NCBI RefSeq assembly: GCF_027744825.2
Contig: NC_071335.1
Coordinates: 13,281,501-13,345,500, forward strand
Direction of reading: 5' to 3'
DNA length: 64,000 nt
Source of the DNA: Synchiropus splendidus
Taxonomy: Eukaryota; Chordata; Actinopteri; Syngnathiformes; Callionymidae
Shown in pieces: positions 1 through 12,528 of this stretch. Positions within the stretch are counted from its first letter, which is position 1; every line of letters starts with the position of its first letter. The position numbers and the translations under genes were made by a program. Under the pieces are notes generated by a model. The model did no database searches. It was given only the letters and a program-made list of their open reading frames with translations, and had not been told where the DNA came from.

Positions 1-1524
1 TGTGACAGGGCTGAGACAAAAGCCAACAATGCTGGGCCACAAAACAACAAACAAGGACGTGCTTCTATGGGCCGCACAACACTAACACAGACAATAAAAA
101 CTCACACAGTGTCGCATCTGGAGCACTTCCTGTCTGACAGTCTACATTTAGTCGCCATCGCAAGTGTCTAAATGAAGCCTTCATTTTACAGTTTCCTCTT
201 TGAAGAGCATCACTCTTTCATCACTATTGTGCACCGTCATGGCAGCGTTGTTTTTGTCTCCCTTCAACGCCTGAGTTGAAAGATAATTCAAGGCTTTTGT
301 TAATCCATGCCTTCAACTTCATTGTCTTGAAACCAATTTTGCTATGACCAGCTGTGCCTGTATCGATGAGTGGGTGTAGATATGGATTGAATAATTGACA
401 GTGTCATAAACCCCACAACACTGTCAGTCTATTTTTTAAAATGCAGAGTGGGTGGATTCCTGTGGTTGACGTTGAAAACATTGAGTCTGTGAATTCTGGT
501 TTGGCCACTATTCCTGGTACTGTTCATTGACAGGAATCAGAGCTGGAGCGGTGACAAATGGCATGACACAACAAACCGCTCCTACCTTGCAAAGGCTTTT
601 GTCTCATGTGAAAAAAAAAAAGAAAAAACTTTCTAGGGAGCAAAGTTCCTCCTCTGTTTTCCCCCAGAACTTTTTGTAATCCATGACGCGTGCCATCTGG
701 TCATCTGAAACCAACAACAGGCTGGCATGACTCTCACTCATCCACCTCTTCTCAAGGGTTCATGTGAGGCGTTGAATTCCAGTTGACCTTAAACTATTCA
801 AACCATTTTGAGGTTGAAACCAGATTCATCTGTGCTGTACCTGAAATGACATGTATCAGTACTGAACATTTTGGCCCTTAGCTGGAGGGCATTGGGCCAA
901 AATGTTACATAAGTACACTGAAAAAAAAATTCCTAAATCAACTGAGCGCATTTTCATTGAAATAATAATAATGTCAGTTATTTAAACAACACTTTACCTT
1001 CTGTGATTCATAAAACTATTAGTTCTGTCTGATGCAAAAACTGATATCAATGAAATCATTCGATATCTTTTTTTCCTGTCTGTCACAAGAGCTGTTTAAA
1101 AAAAAAAAGAGTTGTGAAAATGTGAAAACCCTTTGATGTGATTGTACTTGTGGCTTTGTGTGGGTGAGATTAAAACCACATACTCATTCATATATCTTCG
1201 TATCTGGAGCTGAATCATGCCAACATGAAATGAAGAGGTGTCCTGCTAAAAAGCGTATCTTCTGTGATATTTGGGGAAACTGCAATAACATTGTCACGTT
1301 GATGAAACAATGCTCCGATGTCAACACCTTCAGTTAGAAAGGTGCTGTTTGGTACAGCTGTACTTCTGTTTTTTTGTTCCTCCATGTAAGAAGAAAATCA
1401 TTTTAAGGTCTTGATTTAGCATTCAGAATGTGACTCCTGATATTATGCCATCTGCCATCTGTTGAAAATCGTGGATTGAATGTTCTATTTTGCACATAAT
1501 CTATATTGCACAAAAAAATGAAGT

Positions 1525-1550
1525 TGTAAATAATAACTTGTCTGTAAATA
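1525..1550 (+). promoter_or_regulatory. Two Pumilio response elements (TGTAAATA) in the putative 3' UTR
   Basis: Exact TGTAAATA octamers occur at 1525-1532 and 1543-1550, 18 bases apart and 8 bases upstream of the AATAAA. This matches the known PUM1/PUM2 RNA consensus UGUANAUA. If the segment is transcribed on the plus strand, the pair would be a repression or decay element. The motif match is direct; the function is inferred. Confidence 0.45.
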
Positions 1551-1557
1551 TGCGAAA

Positions 1558-1563
1558 AATAAA
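1558..1563 (+). terminator. Poly(A) signal AATAAA of the upstream gene
   Basis: Canonical hexamer with a GT-rich downstream element about 25-50 bases later. It supports cleavage around 1580-1585. Confidence 0.5.
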
Positions 1564-1589
1564 CAGTATTTTAGTTTCCTGCAGTGAGC

Positions 1590-2455
1590 TTGTGTTTTAG
1601 CAGTGTTGTGTGAATAAGTCATTTATATCCTACCAGCAACCCGAACATGAAGATATGAAAATCATCGATGAACAAGCGCAACAACGCGTCACTCCTCCAT
1701 AGGACTTCAGTGAAAAAAAAAAAGAAAACATGCTGACGTACATTAAATTACAAACAATGATGCCATGTCTTGTATAGTCTTTGTGCAGCCATTCATTGAG
1801 CACTATCATCCTTACTTTAAGTCTTAGAGTGACAATTGAAATCTGTCCAAAAAAAATGAAACGTACAGAATAAAGTGAGAAAAGATTTAAAAAAAAAAGT
1901 TAAACCAGTTTGTATCAGTGCCTGGATGGTGAGAGATTAATTTTGGTTAGTTGATTCATTTCGAGTAATTATTTTCACACATAAGTAATTACACTTTTCA
2001 GGGATAATTTTTAATTACACCAATTCCAAGCGCACCACGTCATAGATTGTCATCACACAACCAAAACATCTATGGTGGAGGGAAATGCTTAAGTAAAAAA
2101 AAAAAAAAAATCAGGATAGAAACATTTTATACAGTGAAGTACTCGCTCATCTATGGAAGCCTATTCTTGCAATGTGGGAGAAAAAAAAACAGTAAGCAAA
2201 ATATATAAATAAATAACTAAAATAAAAATCATCAAGCAAAAAAAAGTTTTTTTTTGCTTTTTTTTCTCAGTTTTTTTTTTTTACCTGGCAGAAATGGGCT
2301 TCCATACTCATCTCTTTAATCTTAACTAAGAACCTATTCATTTTTTCTAGTCATCTTTCTATTTAAATAAAATTAAAATAGAAGAGAAAATAAAAACAAC
2401 AGCAAAAGCTTGCCTGGCTGCTTCTCCCTGCATGTTTCATAAATTCAAGTATATT
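1590..2455. other. AT-rich intergenic spacer
   Basis: About 0.9 kb with many A and T homopolymer runs (around 2095-2110 and 2236-2280) and no supported gene. At 2234-2259 an A8-G-T9 stretch flanked by AAGC and GCTT forms a short perfect A/T hairpin. Nothing else was recognised. Confidence 0.6.
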
Positions 2456-2459
2456 CATT

Positions 2460-2595
2460 CACCACTAGATAGCGCCACTTCTTCTCCATCATCTTCCCCA
2501 ACACACCTGCAGGAGCGATCCAGGAGAAGCGCCTCAGCATCGCTGCTTGTGAGTGAGCACAAAGCTGCACCATCAGGAGGCGAGGCGCTGCTCGG
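2460..2595 (+). promoter_or_regulatory. bmerb1: bmerb1 promoter-proximal, CpG-rich 5' region
   Basis: Local G+C and CpG rise sharply from about 2465 to 2700 against the AT-rich spacer on the left, as expected of a vertebrate CpG-type promoter. No TATA box is evident. An in-frame TGA at 2554-2556 separates this leader from the ATG pair at 2596 and 2599, which fixes the start of the bmerb1 frame. Confidence 0.5.
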
Positions 2596-5500
2596 ATGAT
2601 GGAGAAGCAGCGATCGTGTCACCGGTACGGATCCGTTGAGAGCAGCGAGTGGAAGCGAGGCGACGCGCAGCCAGGTGAACCAATGAACGAGTGACTTACC
2701 CCCGTGTTCACCTCCTGGGTGTTTTAAACAGCCCAGTTTACGTGAAGTGTTTGGATGTTTGTGACGGTGTGTTGCGTCTCTGTTGCCCGGCGGTGGCGGG
2801 TTGGATGTAGGCGCTGACTGAATTTCCACAGGTGTTGACCTTTTGGCTTCCACACTCTGATGTAACAACAGAGCGTTTATGACTCAGCCCCCCTCATTAA
2901 TTGTGGGAATAAAGAGGCATGTGGTTAGAAGCCTGTGTTGGTCAGTAGTTTTCTGTCCAACAAGGATCATGCTGCAATTCTTTTCAGTCGTGTGCTGCTG
3001 CTACCGTTTCTCAAAAAGGTGTTGCTGTGAAAGTTTTGACGCTCCCAGGAGGACACTACACTACAACAGTCCAAAACTGGCATTTTAGCAGAGGATCTGC
3101 TATGTCTGCTCAACATTTTTATCATCCGGAACCTCCAAAAATTCAATTGAAAATAATCAATGTTGCAAAAGGAATTGGCATAAAAGGGTTAGAGTCACTA
3201 CCAGCGTGGATGTTTGTGAGGAGCAGAGGCTGTAAAGGCGCTAGATGACTCATCCGTGCCCCTTAAAGCCTCTGCAGCTGGATCTGATGTCAGACGCATG
3301 GCACTGACTGCAGGAGAAAGACAGCAGCTGTTGGACTTCCACTGTTGGTTTTGTGTTTGCCTGGGTTCAGACTACCAAAAATGAATCTAGTATCAACGTA
3401 TGGAACCTGCTGACGCACCACTCTTCATACATAGGCAAAGGTTGTCTAAAGCAGTGTTTCCTGCGATGTACTCCCCGTAAAATTCAACCTGGAACCTGAT
3501 GACAAACACCAGAGTAAAAAAAAATAAATCATTTATCATTATTAATAAAGCATGTAACTATTTAATGCTATTTAATAAATAAGATCTAATGCGTGAGTTC
3601 CAATGCATATTGTTTTAATGGGTGGAGAGCAGTACTTGAAAGTCACTTTTCAGAAGAGTATATTTTCCTAAAGATATCAAAGTAAAAGAGAAGGCTGCCA
3701 TGCAGTTTGTGTGCTGTATTTACCTGGAGATACTGCTGCTGCTAATATATGGGAGTTTATGGCCAAGTGTCTTTTGATGTCTTTAAGTAAATACGATGTA
3801 AATATTCCCACAGATAGAGTCCCTCCTCCAGAGGACGATGTGGTGTCCATGGCCGATTCGACCATCACCGTGGATGATATCGAGGGGGAGCTCCTGAAAA
3901 TTGAGCGGATCAGGGACGTGTTGGTGCGGAGGGAGTCCGAGCTCCGATATATGTGAGTGCACAACAAGCCGTCTGTACAAAGGTATGTTATGAACTACAC
4001 TGTAGCCACTGTAAAGGAACCTTGGCAGAACCAGGATGGTCAGGTTTAACTCCGGCGTACGGCAAATTTGGTGAGGAAATTCTCAGTGTTTTACTTTACA
4101 TCATCTCAGAGGTGATTTTTGTCATCTATTTTCGAAGTTATCACCCCTTTTTTGCACTTTTTTTCTAAATCGGAGCCTTAATTTTGAGAAAAGTATTCAT
4201 AAATCTTCTGAAGGATTGAAGCTATTGTGTGGTTCAAAAGCACTTGTGGTTTCAATAGATGTCACAGCTTTTACCTTAAATGGGTCAAAAGCTATTATGC
4301 TTTTAATCGTACCCTACAGTGTGTTATGTTTGTATGTGCCGATGCAGGATGGATGACATACAGCTGTGCAAGGAGATTACGCGACTGAAGAAAGAACTCC
4401 ACAAACTCGTCTCAATACCAGGTAGGTGGAGCTACATGGTCTATGCCAGTCTCATGTTGTAGTTGTGATCTGTAAGTACCGTATTTTCTGGACTATAAGC
4501 CGCAACTTGATTGGCCACCGATTATGAAAGGCTGCTCGCCGCGTGTTCAGTGAATGCCGAGCTGCTGCCTTTCATTGCCGATCACAAAATCCGATCACGT
4601 GACAGCCGGCGCTCTGATTTGTGATGAGTCCACTCCTTTTTCTTTCCCTGCCGAATCGCCGCTCGCTTGGCAACGGCATGTCTACTACGGTGTTTTTTTT
4701 CAGTCTGTCATGTAAAGTTTTCATACTGCAGCACCAGCACGTTAAAAGGCGCCGACGCCACAAATTCAATATGCTATTTAAAACACGAAGCACAGAGAGT
4801 TTACCATGCTCATGAAGGTGAAATCGCTGGTTCCTCTGCAGTGTGAATGCTCTCCCTGTCTCTCGGAGCATCCCTCATTTTTACAGTCTAAAGATCATCA
4901 TGCTGGCAAAAATATTGAGCCTCATCACATCAAACCGATGACATGACAGGCATTTTATTTACCTTTAAAGCGCTCAAATTGCGCTGTTTTCGCCCGCGTG
5001 TCTGCGTGTTAACACTTTAAATGTAAATAAGATGTGATGAATTCATGATTCAATTTCAGAACATTGCCGAAATTGTTTTACGAGTTAGTCTCGATGTTGG
5101 ACAACTAGAAGTGACCCTCATGCATTTTCTGCGGTGCAGACAGCACCACTGCACCCGTGACTTATGGACCTGTGTGGCTTATGTACGAAAAGGATCTGTT
5201 TCTTCTTAAATTCTGTGGGTGCTGCTAATATTCCGATGCGCTCTATAGTCTGGAAAATACGGTAGTATTTGTCTATAGCTTTTGCTCACTCAAACTCGTG
5301 TGTTAATGGGCCCCTGTCCTGCTGTGGTCAGGGGCTCTTAAAATGACATGCTGACGGTGCTAAAGCCTGTATAAACCTTATAAAGCCCACATGGTTGTGT
5401 CAATAGATACATGGACATTTTATCCTAGTGACATGTGTTACAGTGAGGATGGAATAGAGGGACCTCATGTTCCGAAAACAAGGCTGCAGTGCCGAATTAT

Positions 5501-8257
5501 ATTTGTTTGCATGCAGCGGGCAACAGCCCCTTTTCCCTGTACAAGAAAAGTGGCCTTTCCTGGGGCAATTTTTTCTTCATTCTTAAATCATTTAGAGTAA
5601 TAAGTTACTATGTCATTATTTCTGTCCAAATGTATTTTGGCATGTGACTGGCCATTTGTTTGAAGCTGTGCTGTGCAGAGCAGCAGTCAAATGGATCCTC
5701 TGGTCCTCTGAGTTTTGATTCATTTGACTAGCATTTTTTTTCAGGTTTAATATATTAAACCTGGCCATTAAAGAGCACACAACTAAAACTATTCATCTAT
5801 TTATCTAAAGAAGTTGACACATGAAAGATTTATTTCAGTGAATGTTATGTTTTATAAAGTCAATTCTTCCTGTTTGTCCTTATTGTTTGGGGAACATTTC
5901 CAGAACTGTGGAAATCGTTGTGAAATTGTATGAGTATTTTTTTTTCAGAACTGTTTTCTGTGTGCTGTGTTGTTCTTTCTAGACACACACAAGTCTAATG
6001 AGGACCGACAAAAGGAAGAAGAGCTCCTGGAGAAGATTCACAAGCTGGTGGAGACCAGAGACTTCCTGGTGGATGATGTGGAGTTTGAGCGTCTCAGGTA
6101 CTTCTGACAGCCTGTCAGTGGAATAAAGGAGGATTAAGCTTGGAGAATGAGCAAATCCTCTCGTCTAATTGGTGATGGATGGGAACGCTATGGAACCGTC
6201 TGTTCCAAGAGGAGGAGGAGAGGAGGTTGATGAAGAACAATCCTAATGAATATGGTAATCAGAGATTTGCCGTGTGCCACTAATTCCTCCCGTCGTGACC
6301 CATTAAAAGTGTTGCAGCGCTGCCAACGGCATTGATATGCTGTGAAGCGCCATGGCACCAACACACCACCGGCAGCTTCTACATGAGCAACACATCGTCT
6401 CCCCATTCTAAATACACTAAACTAACAATGAGTTCAGGACGAATTTATCAATTCACTGAAGAGATTCGAAGAAAGAATGTCTTTGAGGGACAAAAACATA
6501 ACCACTTAATTTATATTTTAATAAATTAAATATAGAAAAGAATCAATATATATGTGTAAATGAGGGAATACATTAAATATAATAAAATGGTGGCAAAAAA
6601 AATAAAATGTTTGCGTTTAACTATTTATTCATATGTTTTTATTTCTGCATTTATTAAAACATATTTCTGATTTCATATTTCTGAAGCGTGAAAACAGATT
6701 TCATGTGTTCCAACCTGAATATGTTTTGCATGTTTCCCCCTAACCATTTTTTTTAAACATCAACAGAGAGAAAGAGGAAGATAAAGAAATGGCAGATTTT
6801 CTGAAGTCCAAATTCCCTAGGAACAACAGGAAGACAGGTAGGTCAAAACACAGTTACTGTATTGTTTTTGTTGTAAAATAGTAGGTTATTTATTTATATA
6901 CATTTAAAGGTGTATTGTTTTCTACAGTGATCAAATCTCACATACTTATAGAGTAGCTTTGCTTCAAAATAAAAGCGATATTTTCAGTTAAAATCGTGTT
7001 CTTTGTTTTGCATAGCAAGAGCGAGCGGAACTACAAAAACACCGGATCAATGGTATCAATTACCAAAGTATGTAAAGTTGCTTTGGCAAACTTCTTGGTC
7101 AATTTGTGATGCTTCTCATATTGGCAATGAGCAACCGAGGCGTTGATCTGAGGAGCGCTGTCACTGTTTCTGTGTCACTGTTTTTGTGTGGAGATGTTCT
7201 CTTCCTCCCTCAGTTTGTCCTCAGTCTTGTCAACGGTACAATAAAGTTCTCAGTATTAGTCTTTAGCTCAATCCACAATCTTACACACCCCTCAAAACCA
7301 AGTGTTTAAGGGCCATGTGTGACTTAGACATTGGTCACCCCTTTAATGCAGATCGCTCCTGAGTCATAAACACAAGCTATAACTATCATGAGAGAACTCT
7401 GCTACTGCAGGAGACGACATTAACCCAGTCACATTATACCACTAGCTGCACATCCATGTTATATAGGCTGTTATCTTGATAAAACAACTACATTACCACT
7501 GACAAAAATGAGCATTTTGTCTTAAACAAAAGCCCCTACTATCCGCTACAGACAGAACATTTATAAAATATTGTCCAATAATGTAGTAAATAATCAGTAA
7601 AATGGGCCAAGATACTAGACTTAGATGTTCTTTATTGTCACACCACATTGGCAATGGTTTTAGTAATATTTATGTCTCCATCACCAAAGAAAATACTTAC
7701 ATTTGTAATTCGCTTTATTCGCCGCTTTGGATTCAATTATTTTGAAAATATACAAAGCATTCTGGGTATTCCTCAGTTCTAAGGTAGGTCCTGGCACATC
7801 TCAAAAGTGAGTAAGGTACTTTTCTCAATTTCCTTGCTAAGAATGGGTTTAGTGCGCATTTTTGAGCTTGAGGATTAAGGACAGAGCCTTTTGCATGGGT
7901 CATTTTGAAGAACAAGCCTTTTCCACCGGGCCTTACAGTCAAAAACACCCTTCCTCGTCTCTCAGGAAAGTTGAAATGGCAATATAAAGTCACTCTGTGA
8001 AGTCTGTTGGTGCACTGGTGGCGGTATTTATACAGTACCGTGTGTCTTCGAGTGGGTTCCATCGAGGCGAACAAAACAGTCGATCACCACGTATGGTGTA
8101 ATCTGTCAAGTAGTTCAATAGTCACCTGAGCTAACCAACTATCTCTGCTGGCACGTCAGGTTTACCAACAAGACGAGCTCCGCAGGCGCCTCCCTTCAAC
8201 AATTCTGCTCTGTCCTTGCTGAAGGAGTGCTGCGGCTTCACCTGTTCGGTCATGTAG
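2596..8257 (+). CDS. bmerb1: bMERB domain-containing protein 1 (BMERB1, C16orf45 family), complete six-exon gene
   Basis: Coding exons are 2596-2674, 3814-3952, 4348-4421, 5983-6097, 6767-6837 and 8160-8257. Every junction is GT-AG, the phases close, and the total is 191 codons plus TAG. The N-terminus (EKQRSCHRYGSVESSEWK) resembles the vertebrate BMERB1 start. Residues about 35-158 form the helical bMERB (bivalent Mical/EHBP Rab-binding) domain, with the landmarks DVLVRRESELRYMMDDIQLC, IHKLVETRDFLVDD and EKEEDKEMADFLK. The linker is basic and Pro-rich (TRRARPQAPP), and the protein ends KECCGFTCSVM. The tail Cys183-Cys184 and the terminal Cys-Ser-Val-Met (188-191) look like palmitoylation and CaaX prenylation sites. 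The family is known for Rab binding (bMERB) and, for BMERB1, neuronal and cytoskeletal roles; activity here is inferred. Two adjacent ATGs (2596, 2599) could serve as start. Intron 3 carries a DNA transposon. Confidence 0.93.
4477..5264. mobile_element. Non-autonomous DNA transposon with about 25-bp terminal inverted repeats in bmerb1 intron 3
   Basis: The left end reads TACCGTATTTTCTGGACTAT and the right end is its near inverse, ATAGTCTGGAAAATACGGTA. The arms agree over most of 25 bases (TG to CA mismatch in the middle, a few more inward). Each end abuts TA, so the duplicated site may be TA. The 788-bp body has no transposase frame. The terminus phrase 'accgtattttc..gactata' is a familiar vertebrate interspersed-repeat end, but the superfamily was not settled from sequence alone. 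Confidence 0.7.
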
Positions 8258-8513
8258 CCCGGAACCCCGAGCAAACGGACTCAAATGGACCTCAGACATC
8301 GAAGAGACTTGCATTTCAGGACCTATTTTGTACAAAAAGCTTCATCATTTGATGGATAAACTGCAAAATAGAGTGCTGTTGCCTTTTATCTGACTCCATA
8401 TCATAACAGCGTATGTCTTCTCTGCTTCCTCCCAGGGTCACTGTGACCGCATAATTTCACATTACGCTGCTTAGTGATGTCTTTGTTTTTGGCTTACAGT
8501 ATATCTATATGTG

Positions 8514-8519
8514 AATAAA
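8514..8519 (+). terminator. bmerb1: bmerb1 poly(A) signal
   Basis: AATAAA 257 bases after the stop codon, followed by a GT/T-rich stretch (agtgtatatttttgc). It defines a 3' UTR of roughly 280 bases. Confidence 0.7.
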
Positions 8520-8539
8520 AGCATTTCAAAGTGTATATT

Positions 8540-11500
8540 TTTGCATTCAGCAGATTAAGGAAGCCCACGTCATGCTTTCCAGAACCCATTCTTGGTTTGG
8601 GTCTTCCATGGCCATAAACAGCAGTGAAGGACTCACCAGTTGGATCCGTCGGTGCAGAGATAGATAGTCGTCTGTGTTCTCCATCTCGATCTTGTGTCAT
8701 AGTGGTGCAGCAGAGGCAACGTGCCACCACTGACTCTGCCGCTGTTAACACGAATAAAGCTGACTTTCAGCCTCAGATGACCCTTTGAAAACACAGAGCA
8801 AAAAAGATTCTTGCTTCACAAAGAATTGCTGATTTAGCCCTGTATTAGTGGCACGGTGGGGAACTTCCACAAGTTTCTATTGATTAGCTGTGTCATAATA
8901 TAGAACAAGAAAGAGTCCCTTAAGACCCCAGTCTCTTGAAATATTTATGCTGCCTCCGCTTCATCTTGGGTAATGCATACATGAATGTCAGAACGTGTCC
9001 ATGATCCTTGCTGATGTGCGTGTGTGTGCGTGAAGCGCCGGGGTACAGGCCAATCATATGGCAGAACCAGGTAGCCCAGAAGACTCGTCACTATAGCAAC
9101 TGTTTACGGACCTCGATGAGGCTGTGTGCGTTGGCTATAGGAAATTCCGAGCGTTCGTTTTCATGCATAGTGGAAGGTCTCTGAAGTGAAACCCCAGGAC
9201 AGTATTGGCACTGTCGAGTGAGGAGTGTGTACTGAGGGAAATCCACCAGAAACACTGGCACTCAAATATGCATTCTGCTCAGCTGCATTTAAAAATGTTA
9301 TATGTGAAGTAAAGATGACTTCTGAAGGCTACTGTCTTTTCTGCGCTTCAACTTTCCAGCCAACGTCTCTCTACAAAGTGTGGTGTGCATAAAGCATAAA
9401 AGCCCATACGTAGTGACTGAGTCTGTAAGCACACAAGAAGGGGAGTGTTGCAAATGCTGCTGATAAATGAAATGTCAAGCATTGATTTAATAAGAGAAGG
9501 AAGTTGTCAAGGAAAGCAAGTAGGAGGGAGCCAAAGATTATCTCCTGCCGAGTCGCAGTCAGATGCCACAAGATAAAGGTCATGGCTGCAGTTCAAACCT
9601 CATAATCGCTGTCGATACAGAGAGGCTTCTGTGTGAAAAATCAATGAAAGGAAAGTGCTTTTCAATGACTGAGCGAAGCGGCAACATACTCCTCCATTCA
9701 CGTTCTGTTGACAAGGATGTACTGTACCTTCTCTCTCTCAAATGTGAAGTCAGGTTATGGCTCATTAAAAAAGAACAATTGAAATCCAAAAAAAGGAATG
9801 AAGAAAGCATGTTGTTGATGTTTGTAGTTACCTGTAATAGGCTTTAATTACACTTTGTTTTCATCATTACGGTAAGTGTGATCAATGCACCACATTCTTC
9901 AGTGGTGTCGCAAGCATATTTAACTAGTTACTCAGGTCAGTGACGCTTAACCATAGGGCCGAGCGCCCCCTAGAGGGCTAGAAGTTTTTTGTTTCACCCT
10001 TCTGGGCCGCGAGGGCAGCGAGATGCTGCAGTAGTGAGTCAATGAATTGACTTGACAACTGCAAATTTGTGATAGTCAACAACTACGGAGAAGTTCTTGG
10101 AAAGAATAAATGATAAAGCAAGTGATGTCGCCCCCCAACAGTAAAAACTGTTGAGCTGTTGCAGCAGTTTTTAAAAATGAATTAGAACACTACTTCAGAG
10201 TTTATTTATGAAATTCCATGATATTTAGACGTTATTTTATTATATTTACTTTTATATAATAATTGATTCATGACCTACAGCTTATCCGATTTCCTCAACA
10301 GTAAATTTGACGATCATGACTAGCAACTGGTTCTGCTGCTGGTTGGACTTTTTCATGACCAGAAGGTTTTGGTTTGTGTCGAAACTGTCTTGGCTGCCAC
10401 CTGGTGATGCCGTTACGGCACGCAGTTTCGCTGCATTTTTTTTAGAGTGTTTTCGTTATTACATAACACTTCAGCATTTTTCAAACTACCAATGAGAGAA
10501 AGAAAAAGGTGAAGATTTATTGCTGCTTCCATGGTACAGTCGACTGAATTAATGAATTTGAATACACTTCCCCAAATTCACATCCTCAATGAACAGCAAA
10601 GTTGGCCTCTGTTAAAAAATGTTTCTTCTTCATTTGACTTGAGTTTACTTTATTTAAGTTGACCTGTGTTTTTTTCTGGGTTACCTGTGTGTTTGGGGGC
10701 AAATGACCACAGTATGTGCATTGATACAATAATGGATCGCTGGCCTTATAATTCAGGAAGTGCCGTGATGCAGCACGGATAATCAGGTAGTGTTAGGACG
10801 TGTTAGCAGTATTCTTGCAGAGACATTTCCAGTTCATATGACAGCAGTCAGTGGAACCTATGGGGAAGTGCTAATGTGTCACAGTCTGTTCTGTTTCCTG
10901 AAGGTCTCTTTCACCTTTACAGCGGTGAGGGGAAGAATTCTTTGATCCCAGTCTGAGCAGAACACTGTGTTCTCGTGCATTAACAATCCGGTGCAGTCGA
11001 AGCACAAAGGATGCTTTACACAGCCTTTTTAGTTTTTGTAAAATTCATTTTTATAGTATCCATTAGCGTGTCTTAATGCCAACACCAGCTATTATTCAGA
11101 AGTATCTTGAAGCACAATTGCATCAAAAACAATGTGTGCCACTACAGCCAGCACTGTCTGTTCTCTCCGCTCAGGCAAATGTAGTGATTCTTCTCATCTG
11201 TATCGAGGCTTCATGACCATACGTCAGGATGGCTTTTGTACTCCTGCCCATCTTGAACTGTCATTTATTTAGAGGTGACTAAGGAGGCGTGAGGAAGAGC
11301 ACAGAAAAAAGGATCATGGTGGGAAAACGTGGGAGAAGAATGACAAGACTAGATTAGATTACAAGAAATCACCATCATAATATCCACAGAAAAATATGTC
11401 ATTGAAGTAAATTTTTTTAAAGTACCTCTTAAGAAAATTATAAATAAAATAAACAAGAATAATTATACAGTTATAGCTGACTGAGATTGGAAGCCATTGT

Positions 11501-12500
11501 TGTTGTTGTTGAAGCCAAAGTTGTTCAGAAACTTATTTTATGTGTAGGAACTTCATTTTTAAAATCTTGTTTGAAGGGATATGTTTTTATTTATTTATTG
11601 TATGGCCTCATAATATCCTAACTGGATTATGTGTGCTCCAATTATGGATTCCACATTAATGATTACTTTACTTTTTTTCTATTTTTTGGTTTTGTGTTAC
11701 ACTTTGTTTCATCACATTGTTATTTGCTGCATTGATGGCTGCGTGTGAACAAAAGAGCCACCACTGAGGTTTCTCCTTTCAAAGTAGTGTTTGTTGTCCT
11801 TGGAGAGAGCGACAGTCTTAGTGGGTGATGAAAGAATATGTTACACCATCATTGCGTTCGATCCGAATATTATCGAAGGCACCTCTACTTGGTTCCTTGT
11901 GAAGCTTTTCACTTCAGTCTTTGGATCTAGTCATGTCACATCCACTACTTTCATCCACAGATGGGAATGTCAGTTCAAGCTTTGACTAGACTGTCAAGTC
12001 AAGTGTCGCTCACTCCTTCATGATCTGGGAAGGATGAAGAGATGATTCAACCGCCTGCTTTTTTCCACGGAGATGTTTGTAGAATTCAAACTAAACACAG
12101 CGAACGGCAACAGCTTTCATTGGACGGTTTGAAACAGTTGAGCTCTGGCGTCCTCTAGTGGTCTTTTGGTGATCTGCACCATTTTTACGACTTTTACAAA
12201 CGACAACCACAACGGGCAAACGATATGAGTGAAAATAATACACAGCTTAAAAGGCACTATAATCTCAGATAACTGAGAACATAACAAAGATATTTGTAGA
12301 CCGCAGGTATTTACTATATTCGTGTACAACTATAAACTGAAAGAACACTTGCCTGCAGATTAAATGGAGTTTATTTGTTGAGCAATGGAAAGACAAAAAA
12401 ATACAAAAATGACATTTCGCCCCCAGAGAACAAGAACTGAACAATCGATCGCGAGTTTGGTTTTCATTTCTGCTCAGCCACGACTTCCTGCCAGGTAGTT
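8540..12500. other. Intergenic region between bmerb1 and prpsap1
   Basis: About 4 kb of unique-looking sequence. All open frames are under 100 codons, lack splice context and show no recognisable protein. A likely repeat remnant starts near 9940 (listed separately). Short ATT and AT-rich stretches occur at 11400-11460 and 11580-11610. No RNA gene was recognised. Confidence 0.6.
9935..10210. mobile_element. Possible degenerate hAT-type repeat remnant
   Basis: The phrase gacgcttaaccatagggccg followed by cgccccctagagggctagaa resembles the ends of common fish hAT non-autonomous elements. No inverted partner or target duplication was located, so the limits are approximate and the call is weak. 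Confidence 0.25.
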
Positions 12501-12528
12501 CGCAGGGTTCAACACCCATAAACACGAT

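Larger units (their letters stand above)
1..1580 (+). other. Probable 3' untranslated region of an upstream plus-strand gene
   Basis: No open frame of note is present, but the right end has the layout of a vertebrate mRNA 3' end. An AATAAA lies at 1558-1563, about 20 bases of spacer follow, and then a GT-rich stretch near 1585-1615 (gtgagcttgtgttttagcag). Two TGTAAATA octamers precede the signal. The sequence is AU-rich, with A- and T-runs, as long 3' UTRs often are. The coding part would lie left of the window, so the gene cannot be named. It could also be plain intergenic DNA with a chance poly(A) signal; RNA reads ending near 1585 would decide. Confidence 0.5.

Noticed and set aside
2234..2259. 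A8-G-T9 hairpin
   Set aside because: Expected by chance in a stretch so rich in A and T homopolymers. No functional context.
7016..7067. Candidate extra bmerb1 exon with acceptor-like and donor-like ends
   Set aside because: It can be read in phase, but exon 5 (ending 6837) joins directly to 8160 and yields the expected family C-terminus. The acceptor here (gcatag) is weaker, so it is at most an alternative exon.
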